59,641 nucleotides of DNA, taken from positions 1 to 59,641 of the forward strand of contig JAMYHX010000280.1 of assembly GCA_025529335.1 (NCBI GenBank). Reading direction: 5' to 3'. This stretch comes from Rhizopus sp. PT2906 (Eukaryota > Mucoromycota > Mucoromycetes > Mucorales > Rhizopodaceae). The notes below the pieces were generated by a model. The model was not told the DNA's origin, made no database searches, and saw nothing but the letters and a program-made list of their open reading frames with translations. Numbering within the stretch: the first letter of the stretch is position 1; every line of letters starts with the position of its first letter. This document shows, piece by piece, positions 48,518-57,710 of the stretch. Made by a program: the position numbers and the translations under genes.

Positions 48518-48524
48518 TATATAA
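48518..48524 (+). promoter_or_regulatory. TATA box of the DUF4097-like gene
   Basis: TATATAA 46-52 bases before the ATG at 48570, with a CT-rich leader between. Confidence 0.55.
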
Positions 48525-48569
48525 GCAAAATAGATACCTATTTCTTTTTTCTTTCTCTCTTCATCGTTA

Positions 48570-50046
48570 ATGTCTACAAATATTACTATTCATAAGCCAG
48601 ATGATGCTTCAGCTCAGCTACCTCCTCCTCCTCCTTACTCAAGAGAGCCAAGAACGTCAGACGCAGGCACTTATGGTAACATAAATGAAGAACAAGTAAG
48701 ACTATTAGGCAATACACCTCCTATATCAAAACAGCATAATAATAACCATGGCTTCTCTGGCATCCCATGTAAGTTATTCGTTACTTGTATAGACAGAGCA
48801 TTAAACCCCCAATAGATGCATATCATACAAATGCCCAGACAGAAGAACCAGTGGAACATACCTCACATAGACGTCATCCACGCTGGTGTGCATTTATATT
48901 TGTAGTTATATTAGTCACCTCTGTTATATACACCTTCAAAGCCAAGCCAATACGAGGCGGCCGTTGCTCAGGTTTATTGCCCTGGGAAAAGTTTCCAGAG
49001 ACCATTGAGTTTGAAAGAAACATTAATATTACTCTAGATGGTCGAGTATCCAGTGGTCAACTTACAATTATCCCAGTTGAATCTGGAGGAATGATAAAGG
49101 GTACTATCGAGACTACACCTGACCTTCAAGAGAATATATCCCTCGACATTGACGACAACGGCAGTATAACCACAGTGCTGTTCAAGACACCCAAGTTGGC
49201 GCATAACTGTATCCGTGTTAATATGGATATATATCTGCCTTATAATGCCCGAGAATCCTTCATTACGTTTAATAATGTGGATATAAAAGTAGAGCCATTA
49301 GTGCAGGACTTGAAGAAGCTATACATCAAGAATGCCAATGGAGACATTACCTTAAACAATTGGACTGGAAAGTCTTTGCAAATTAGCAACGCAAATGGAA
49401 TCGTATCTGTTGCAGAGCAGCTGAGAGGAGACGATCTCATCTCTATCAAAAATAAAAATGGTCCAATTGACTTGATGGATGTGGAAGCCAATGGGAATAT
49501 GTATCTCACAACCTCGAACAATCGCATACAAGTGCTAGGCTCACTTCAAGTGGATGACCAAGTTCACATTCAATCAGCTAATGGTCCCATCCAGTTATCA
49601 GGACGCATTGTATCAAATAGGTTTAATGTTGAAACAGCCAATGGAAACATTCAAGTATTGGATGAAATAGTGGCCAAAGAAAAAGTCATTCTTCGAACCT
49701 CAAATGGACACATTGTAGCGAATATTGCTGGTGAAAAGAACAATAACGTGTTTGTAGCATCCAGCAATGGTTGGATTGATTTACATATGGTATGATTCAT
49801 TTCTATGACATGGAGATACTTATTGTTTTATAGACCAACGAATTCGAAGGGAAGATTACATTCACCACATCTGGTTCAGGCAAGATCCATGTAGCAGAGG
49901 ATGAACAAGTACATTATGTGGAAAATAATAACTATATCAAGAGAGGCTACCGGCATAAACCAGATGATAAAGGCGATCTTACAGTAATGACTAGCAATGG
50001 AGGCATTAAAGTCGCTTTTGATATTGACTCGACCTCTAATGAATAA
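48570..50046 (+). CDS. Type II membrane protein with DUF4097-like adhesin repeats
   Basis: Three exons join in frame: 48570-48768, 48816-49789 and 49834-50046, giving 461 residues. The cytoplasmic N-terminus is Pro-rich (AQLPPPPPYSREP, a PPxY-like motif). One membrane helix follows near residue 105 (WCAFIFVVILVTSVIYTF). The rest is predicted extracellular: a repeated strand unit whose turns read NANGDI, NANGIV, NKNGPI, SANGPI, TANGNI, TSNGHI, SSNGWI and TSNGGI. This is the ladder of putative-adhesin/DUF4097 proteins, here in a beta-solenoid of at least eight rungs. PPxY suggests recognition by a Nedd4/Rsp5-type ubiquitin ligase. Function is unknown. The first exon splice (IP-Y-AYHTNAQ) is inferred from phase. 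Confidence 0.8.
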
Positions 50047-50930
50047 AGAAAACAATTGCGATATTCTAACAACTATACTTTCTTGGAGTGAGAGATTCAA
50101 AGTTCTATTGAGATACAGTAAACGGAAAAATGACAATACTTACGTAGCTGTAAATGGAGACGTTCAAACGCCTCCAAAAGACTTTTCACGCGTAGCTCTT
50201 AAAATGAACCACGGATTCCATCTTAAGGTTTCTTTTAGGACAATATATTGTCCAATTTCCTTTTTCAAGGAATTGTTGATAATGTTATCATTACAGGCAA
50301 CCTCCTCTAACGCTACCGTTCTTTTTATGTAGGTTATCTTTCCTACCACCAGTCTATCCGAGTATTCTCCTAGTGTTTGCTTTAGTTTGTTTTTCGAATT
50401 TAAAGTACTGCACTTAAACACTAACCTTTGCAGCCGAATACCGAATTACTATCAAGGTGTTTCAAAACACCGGCGATGATAGACTCCTCACTGGTCGTAA
50501 GGTTGTGCTTCAATCCGTTTGATTTTACCTACGCAGTGAAGCATACGCTATCTACTCCCAAGTAGATTTTGGGAGTATGGGTAAAGTGAACTTTTTGAAA
50601 GTGAATAACGGAAACACTACATGCACCAGAAGCTAGACTAATACTACAAGCACCGGAATTGATGAAATCTGACAGAAATATCATCTCCAAAGGAAGTAAA
50701 AACTTCATCACAAAACGCGTCACTCTGAAAAACAGTTAGAAAATGGAAGGCTCAATTACTTGAAAGGGGTTAATGATTATTGTTATTGGACAAAAACTGT
50801 GGTCAGTATCACTTGAAAATGAACATGAAAAACCGCAGAATAAACGTAAAAGAATATATTTCCTCTTCATAATTGCACCCTTTTAATCACCATTTTCACC
50901 ACCTGCTCAATCCTGGATTAATCAATGTTA
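50047..50930. other. AT-rich region with short conflicting ORFs at the start of the mobile-element zone
   Basis: Frames at 49997-50332 (+), 50421-50164 (-) and 50723-50529 (-) overlap or are short. The minus-strand 50421-50164 frame (85 codons, ending WNPWFILRATREKSFGGV) is the best candidate, but I recognise no family. Probably degraded sequence. Confidence 0.35.
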
Positions 50931-50959
50931 CTTAAATTCACAATTCTTTCCGCCCATAA

Positions 50960-52203
50960 TTAAAACAGGGAAAGTCATTGTGGACTTGGAAACTGAGCAG
51001 GTTGATGTGGTATGGAAAAGCGAAGAGCGAACTGAGCCTGACAGAGAGAATGAGGCAGAACGTTTTTAGATGAGCAAATGGAACCGGAAGTGAGCGACGA
51101 TTCGATTCCTGAATATGATATCATCGTACCATGAGCGAGTCAAAGCAGCTTAGCGTCCATTTTAGAAAAAGCAGCCCTAAAGGAACCAAGGGGAAGCATT
51201 AGAAGTAGGCGTATAATAGAACGGTCATGATCCAAAAGATCGTTCTGTGAAATAGACAGTCAAGAAGGCTTTATTATTGTCGATCTAATTGAAGAGCCAA
51301 AGATGAAAAAGAAACATAGACGTAATAGTAAAAAGACGAAAAGTAAGAAAGTTGTAGAAAAGGATGATGAAGAAAATAAAGGAAAGAACAGTAGTAAAAA
51401 ATAAATCAATTAATGGGATTATACTCGGCTTACAAAAGAGATTTATTTACTTCTTTTCAATCTAATTATCCAAAAATGAGATTGATTATTAACAACGGTA
51501 TCGTGATTAATCCTTCAGTGCTCCATGTTAATGCGAAGGGCAACTTGAAGATTTCTTGCCCTGTCGCTGAAGATGGAAAGTGCTGCAGTCTGATAACGCA
51601 ACATACAGGACTGATGTTGTTGATGTTAAAGTATTGCAAGAAAGATACAATTGTAGATTGCAGTGGTAACTGATATGAGGAAGATAAGGGTGTGACACTA
51701 ATAGGTCACTTTGTCGGTGATGATTGCAAAGATGTAGACGGATACGTGCATTTGAGCCTTAAACTCACGCTTGAGCGCATATCTGCTATGGGAATGGATG
51801 AGCAAAGGAAGGATGACAACTTTGCCAGTAAAGAGCCTCTTGCAATCAAGTATCAATTGTTGAAATGGGTCATTATCAACTAGGATGAGCCATTCGTAAG
51901 AAGTATAATAGAAAAAGAGAAAGTTGTGCAACCCTTCAAGATGCTCCATGAACAACTCGATAAGGCAAATGCTACCCAAAATCATTACTTTCTAATATTT
52001 TAAAGCCCCCGATGTAGCGTTTGATAAAGTTGATCTGCGAGCCAAAAGAAGTTCAAATGATGAGTTTGAAGAAAGAAGTAAGGAGCTGTCGAAGGCAGCA
52101 TTAGCAAACAGAGATTTAGTAGATGACATTTGTAACACCGGAGCAGCAGTAACACATGGCGTTAGAATGTCATTTGTGTCCAATCCTTCAGGATTCAAGT
52201 AGT
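50960..52203 (+). pseudogene. Broken gene of unknown family
   Basis: In-order, protein-like segments run on the plus strand: VIVDLETEQVDVVWKSEERT (50971), LDEQMEPEVSDDSIPEYDII (51068), ASQSSLASILEKAALKEPRG and FCEIDSQEGFIIVDLIEEPK, then a lysine-rich linker. Next come MGLYSAYKRDLFTSFQSNYP (51413), LNVNAKGNLKISCP-like text and KYCKKDTIVDCSG. A canonical 44-base intron follows (51665 region) into HFVGDDCKDVDGYVHLSLKL, and later AFDKVDLRAKRSSNDEFEER ending at 52203. At least two in-frame TGA codons (near 51132 and 51231), one TAG (51883) and one frameshift interrupt it. The TGAs are explained by CGA to TGA and the TAG by CAG to TAG. I recognise no domain. It may be a transposon-borne or repeated gene. 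Confidence 0.5.
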
Positions 52204-52660
52204 TTTTTTTTTTAATTTTAAAAATAAATCATCATGTCGCTCGCTTATTGTGAAGGTGAAGGTAAATGTATATATACACTACGGCACAAGGTGGCACTCA
52301 TATTCTGGCAAAGGTTCTAATAGTAGTGCCATTCTAGTGCATCAGTGGATAGACTCGATCATGGCTTCTCCTTTATGAGTTATTACATTATATAAGTCAA
52401 CGATTATATAAAATAGAATAGAATAATAATGGTCAACGCTGCTTCTTTCCCTATACATGCATGGCTGTCCAATGGAATAATGTAAAATACGATGTCATCC
52501 TAATTACACACGTGATTGCTCCTGATCAACTGACAACATAAATAAAGAAAATATTTTTTATTTCTTTCTTCTTCTTCTTCTTGAAAAGAAACAACGAAAT
52601 GGTTGAAAGTTTTGTTGGAAAGCATGATAGGTAATGTGTAGAGGTAACGCACGTAAGGTT
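52204..52660. other. Intergenic region
   Basis: About 450 AT-rich bases with CTT repeats near 52566-52582. Nothing else seen. Confidence 0.5.
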
Positions 52661-52670
52661 AGTCTAACTT

Positions 52671-53363
52671 TTGAAATATAGTCAGTGCATACGTGCATCC
52701 ATTCCTATAAGCACTCTTTACAAGCTGGACACCGCAAAGAAAGCCACTAGAAATCCAAGAGAACAAAGCAAAAATATACGTAAATACAGCAAAAAATATC
52801 TCAACGCAAGAGTGTTATATGAATGCCCCTGCTCTAGAGACCAAATAAGAATTGAAAGATCATATATTAAACAAACACTTGAAAGAATCAAAAGAGTAAG
52901 CTACATGAATATTTACGACAACAATAAATTAAAGCAAATTACCAGAGCCGTTAAAACTAAAGATATGGTCGTAATGAATCCATGGATATTAAATGGAATA
53001 AAAATACGAAATTTTGTAAGTATTTGTCCTTCAGTTCATTGCATGACTAAAAATGATTTTAGATCACTTTCCAGCATATTTCTTCTGAAAAAAAAAAACA
53101 TTAGTTCTTCGCTCTTATCTAAAGACATATTCTCAAAAAAAAACTACAACAATGAATCTATAAAGAAATACAGTCAAATGTTTATCACAAAGATTATTTT
53201 AGAAAAGGTTTATATGAAGGGTAATACAAAGGGCACTCCTCCAAACTGCAGAACAAAATTTGATTTAATTCAGAAGCTACTCAGGACTGCTATTCGAGAG
53301 GATTTAAGGGGGCATGGCATATACCCTTACCTTCCCTTGATACCTGTGTCTAGACTTGCTTAA
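52671..53363 (+). pseudogene. Unknown protein related to the downstream C2H2 gene; 5' end missing
   Basis: An open frame of 230 codons begins without ATG, just after a plausible acceptor (TATAG at 52677-52681), so a 5' exon is missing or lost. It contains ARVLYECPCSRDQ, then NPWILNGIKIRNF. The gene at about 53882-54388 has SRILYECPSCPSN and SSWIIDGENVSEI in the same order, suggesting paralogy. The second zinc-ligand pair seen in the downstream copy is absent here. Very lysine- and asparagine-rich composition and A-ending codons are typical of relaxed sequence. Function unknown. Confidence 0.4.
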
Positions 53364-53608
53364 AATAATGTTATTATTTTTTCAGGGTTAACAGTACTTC
53401 GAAACGCGTCTATCATTTGATATTACCATTTTTGGAAACGGTGTTCTTTTGATTTTGCATAACCTGCTTCATTTCTTTATACAGTACTACTACTTTATAG
53501 AAAATAGAATATATATCAGCTACTAGAAAACAGTATTTATCTAGCCTTTACTAGTAAAAAGTCAAAGGAAAAAAAAAAAGAAGGATTTGGCAGAGTAATA
53601 CAAACGAT

Positions 53609-54388
53609 GTGCAGCCAAGACTAGGAATAAGCCCAAGGATGTATGAAATAAACAAAGGATGCATGAAATTTATTGTCTTTTATATAAAAATAGAAGTGAG
53701 CAATCCCATTAATGCATATACAAGCGATAATTTGAATGAATATAAAAAGTATATAAAAGATATGCAAAGAGTCATGAAACACTTTAGAAATAAACAAAAG
53801 TGTGAGTGTAAACTCAGCTTCTTAATAAATCAATGTTGTTTATGCTATCATCTCTTTCTTCCCTTTACTTTATTCTGAATAAAGATACAAAAAAGCCTTA
53901 TCGCACTTTCTACTTTGTCTGATACCAACTTTAAATGCAACGGTATCTTTTGCAATGCTACCTTCAAAAGCCATCAATCCTTTCGGTGACATTTATGCTC
54001 TACGCATAACTGCGTTGTAACCACACGAGAACAAAAGCGGCGACAGAAAAGTGGAAAAACCACGTTGTCTGAGGTTAGTGATTCGCGTATCTTATACGAG
54101 TGCCCCTCATGTCCAAGTAATTTTGATGATCAAAGCGATTTGAAAAATCACGTATTGGGGTTACATGTTATAAAGTAAAGTACGCTTGTTTTCACAACCC
54201 ATAGTTGGACAATGCTCATGTAGTACTTTTTTTATAGAATATCAAGAGAGACCAGTCCTGATCCTTTGAGTAGCTGGATAATAGATGGAGAAAACGTGTC
54301 TGAAATATTTCTTCAATATAGACAAGAATGTAGGACTGCTCACGAGATAGATTCACTCAACGTTGTTGAAGAATGTGTTGATGTTTGA
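53609..54388 (+). pseudogene. Two-finger C2H2 zinc-finger gene with an in-frame stop
   Basis: From 53882 one frame reads DTNFKCNGIFCNATFKSHQS and then FR, a TGA stop (53987-53989), and HLCSTHN, completing a C-x4-C...H-x4-H finger. The same frame continues to a second finger, YECPSCPSNFDDQSDLKNHV then LGLH. A canonical intron (54175-54237) joins it to a 3' exon 54238-54388, ending SLNVVEECVDV. The TGA is the only break between 53882 and 54388. An upstream open piece (53609-53810, e.g. DNLNEYKKYIKDMQRVMKHF) may be an earlier exon. If translation began after the stop only one finger would remain. A DNA- or RNA-binding role is inferred from the fingers alone. Confidence 0.5.
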
Positions 54389-54788
54389 TTTGAAAGGAAC
54401 TATGATTAAACAATAACTTCCAAGTATATCTTTTTATTATGAAAATAAGAAGTGAAGAAATATATAAATTATTAATACGCGACAACAATATACACCACAT
54501 TGTAGAACAGATTATTAGTGTGATGTCACTCTGTCTACAATCTCTTTTATATATGATATAATTTGGACAGGTACTGTACAAATTATGATAAGCTCTTTGA
54601 ATACTCTACAAGTCAATATCAGTGCTAAATACAACAATTCCAAAAATAAAAAAAATAAAAAAATGTGCTTGTGTTTTTTTTTAAGTGTGCTTGTTATAGA
54701 ATGAAGATTAGAATTTCCATATTAGGTAAAGACAGAGGTCTGTGCGTAGTCAATAAGGAATATAAAGTGATCTATAAGCACTATTACG
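54389..54788. other. AT-rich spacer left of the first Tc1/mariner remnant
   Basis: No gene or terminal repeat recognised. A 31-codon frame at about 54701 (MKIRISILGKDRGLC) may be an unrelated fragment. Confidence 0.4.
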
Positions 54789-55322
54789 ATGCGTAGTCTT
54801 TACAAAAATAATAACCAATTAGAGTCATTTAGTAATCATCCATATCATTGTTGTCATCCAGGCACCACAGCTTTAACCATAACCGTGATAGAACGATTGT
54901 ATTTGAAGTTATCTCAATTCTCAAGAATAAACGAATTCTCACAAATACTTGTTTGTCCCTGTCTTTTGTATTTCTTACTAAATCAACCTCAAATTATCTC
55001 ATTGGGCACCACGTACATGGATACATTGAAGTACTATGGAATGAACAAATCTCTTGTGTATCTTCAGCATGACAACGACCCAAAGCACAAGTCAAAGTCC
55101 ACTATTGCTTGGTTAAACAACAATGCTATAAGGTATATAGACGACTGGCCGGCTCAAAGTCCAGATTTAAATCCTATAGAGCATGTTTGGCATCATATCA
55201 AGTTGAATTTGTCACTGTACGAGACAAGGGCAAAGAACGTGTCCGAACTATGGGACAGAATTNAGTATGCCAGACCGAATAGAAGCTGTAATTAGAGCGA
55301 AAGGCGGTTACACGCGCTATTA
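54789..55322 (+). pseudogene. Tc1/mariner transposase remnant (DDE_3), internally deleted
   Basis: The C-terminal part of a Tc1/mariner transposase. The second catalytic Asp is in LQHDNDPKHKSKSTIAWLNN, and the third catalytic residue in WPAQSPDLNPIEHVWHHIKL. The terminal box is MPDRIEAVIRAKGGYTRY, ending at TAA 55320-55322. Between WDRI and MPDRI the roughly 20 residues present in the copy at 56640 are missing, and an ambiguous base N (55263) sits exactly at that join. The region before YMDTLKYYG is only weakly transposase-like and the N-terminal HTH is not seen. Clearly inactive. Confidence 0.75.
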
Positions 55323-55580
55323 AATAAACTATGACTTTTTGCACAATCGTACCGGTTATTGTTATTGTTATTATTTCTTAGTTGTATGACGATATATCGA
55401 GAGATAGGCAGTCACTTCAATGCAGTAGAAAGGTTACTTTTACCATTGTTATATACACGGATTATACAGCCGTAGCTACATCTAACATAGAGCAGTAAGG
55501 CATAAACAACAAAAAGCGAAAACGTTGCTCGTATTTTTGGAACTACTGTAGCTTTCCTGCGGGGGTATTTCCTTGTAGTA

Positions 55581-56305
55581 CTAACGAAAACTTTCTTTAT
55601 TGCTAATTTTAACATCAATATAATCTAAATATAGCGTAGCACTACGGTAACTGGACATATCTTTTTTCGAACGTACACATTTACGACGGTAAAAATTAAC
55701 CAACATATAGAGCTTATCTATTTCTCCTACAAAATCATTCAAATCTTTTTTTTTCTTTGGCACAATGACCGTGCAAAGCTCTACGAACGTATAAACCTTG
55801 GGGAAGAAAAGATTCAGAGCATAAAACGTTAATCGATTTCCTACAAAAAACGTATTAATGACTTTCCCCTGTTTTAACAAAATGTCTATTACCGACTGCT
55901 TAGAATGCCATAACTCCCTTCAATTTTCCTTGGTCCAAGGCTTCCTTACTGAACAGAGCCATTCGATATAGATCTCTGACTATTCCTATTTTTGTAGCTC
56001 CTTCAATCTTTATTTCGCCCACAGGATTTGTGTATTGGCGTTCACCTCCATTGTAAACATCCGAAATATAGTCTGGACGACTACCGTTTGCTATTTGGCC
56101 CATATCAAACAACTTATTGCATCTAATCACCTCAATTCTTCACGTTAGTACCTTTGCTACTGTTCTGCACCATTTGCTTACTTACACATTGGAGATAGTC
56201 TCTGGATTATTCGACCTAAATAATGCTGACATCATTGGGTGAATATAAGATGCCGCTAGGTGTCCCTCAGATACTTGAAACATTTCACTTTCTGGTAGTG
56301 ATAGT
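55581..56305 (-). pseudogene. Mobile-element-associated family with possible PD-(D/E)XK nuclease core
   Basis: Minus-strand exons read SALSLPESEMFQVSEGHLAA and YIHPMMSALFRSNNPETISN. A GTAAGT intron (about 56186 to 56120) follows, with a CTAAC branch-like box. The next exon reads CNKLFDMGQIANGSRPDYIS, then NPVGEIKIEGATKIGIVRDL and YRMALFSKEALDQGKLKGVM. After a break (stop near 55900) comes RLTFYALNLFFPKVYTFVEL, then DLNDFVGEIDKLYMLVNFYR, ending near 55581. The RPD and GEIK motifs 20-25 residues apart before a long helix fit a PD-(D/E)XK-like fold. I know this layout from a repeated hypothetical family in mucoralean genomes. Nuclease activity is inference. The 5' end meets the 178-bp direct repeat. 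Confidence 0.5.
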
Positions 56306-56319
56306 GCGCTATATTAACT

Positions 56320-56497
56320 GTTGTATTCAGCTTTGGTGTTATCGTAAAAAGGCAGATAAGTCGATGACTTGCAAAGTAGATTCTTTATTAAGAAGAGCTG
56401 AATGTTGTTAAATTAGACGCGTGTTCATTTTATAGCGAGAGAGAATCTATGACTGCTATTTATATTATTGTCGTCACTGACATTATTTATGCTTACA
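56320..56497. repeat. 178-bp direct repeat, copy 1
   Basis: Identical to 59008-59185 except for two transitions (near 56323 and 56335). On the minus strand copy 2 encodes the start of the Helitron reading frame (LLCKSSTYLPFYDNTKAEYN), so copy 1 is a detached Helitron 5' fragment. Confidence 0.9.
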
Positions 56498-56639
56498 TTA
56501 TTATTGCTATACTAGTAGCTACTATAGTTATTGTTATTATTATTATAAGTTATTCTTATCAGATGCGATAGAGGAATGTAAAGTAGAATGTATGCTCTAC
56601 TGTAAGATTATACTCGAGTTATTATAATGATTATCTCAT

Positions 56640-57328
56640 CAAACACGTCAGATGAGCGTACACGCAAAGCTAGACTTCAGTTTGCGAAGAAGTACAAGCA
56701 CTACACTGTTTATGACTGGCGACGAATTATATAGTCAGACGAGACGAAAATAAACAGGTTCTGCTCAGACAGTCGTACTTGGGCTTGGGTTCGTGATTCT
56801 GATGTGATTCAGCCACAGCAAGTCAAATCCACCAGCAAACATGGCGGAGGATCGATCATGATTTGGAGCGCTATAACAGCAGCAGGAACTGGGTGGCTTT
56901 GCAAGATTGATGGCACGCTAGATAGTCAGTTGTATCTCCAAATTCTGAAGGATGAACTGGAGTTAACATTGGATTATGCAGCCAAAACCTTGAGTCTAAG
57001 GAAGGAGCAGTTGGTGTTTCAGCACGATAACGATCCAAAACACACGGCGAAGGCCGTAAGAGAATATCTGAATGAGCAAAATTACGAAGTCCTAGAATGG
57101 CCGGCACACTCTCCAGACTTGAACCCTATAGAACATATGTGGGCATTGTTGAAAAGAAAGCTCAATGAGTACGAAAATCCTCCGAAAGGCGTACAGGAAT
57201 TATACGAAAGAGTAGTCCATATCTGGTACAACCAGATAACACGAGAAGATTGCTTAAAGGTTATTGACAGTATGCCTGACAGAATACAAGCAGTAATTAA
57301 AGCGAAAGGTTATTGGACAAAGTATTAA
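56640..57328 (+). pseudogene. Tc1/mariner transposase, N-terminally truncated with internal stop
   Basis: The frame starts within SDERTRKARLQFAKKYKHYT, so the N-terminal paired helix-turn-helix is absent. The first catalytic Asp region reads DWRRII, stop, SDETKINRF: the TAG at about 56731 replaces the Trp codon TGG expected before SDE in this family. The second catalytic block is LVFQHDNDPKHTAKAVREYL, the third is WPAHSPDLNPIEHMWALLKR, and the end is SMPDRIQAVIKAKGYWTKY. All three catalytic acidic residues are present. The stop and truncation make it inactive. It is related to, but not a recent copy of, the remnant at 54789. Confidence 0.85.
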
Positions 57329-57355
57329 ATATAAATAAAGTGAATCATTTTTTAC

Positions 57356-57558
57356 GCCGCAAAACTGGCAACATGAACTGCCTAACTTTAAACGCCGCGT
57401 AATCAGTGGCATGACGCACAATGCTTACCATATTTGGAACTTAGAAAGTAGGGAAGCAGCAGATAATAATACTCTAAGCATGCGGCTGCGTGGGCCATGT
57501 ATCTGAAGATACGGCATGCGAAATTGAAAATTGACAAACATGTTGCCAGTTTTGCGGC
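57356..57558. mobile_element. Short element with perfect 20-bp terminal inverted repeats
   Basis: GCCGCAAAACTGGCAACATG at 57356-57375 is exactly inverted at 57539-57558. The right side continues TCACTG then TA, i.e. a CAGTGA end next to TA as in Tc1/mariner elements. The left side lacks the matching CAGTGA. About 200 bases, non-coding. Either a MITE or the end of a decayed Tc1 copy. Confidence 0.65.
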
Positions 57559-57710
57559 TCACTGTAAGTCTAAGAAAAAATTTATTATTTAGACAACAGC
57601 TCGTCATACACCGTTATTGTCCTGTCAACATCACCCCAAATATTGATAATCATCTTAGCTGAGATAACTTTATCTGATGATTAGAAAAAGTATAAATAGA
57701 CCTCCATATT

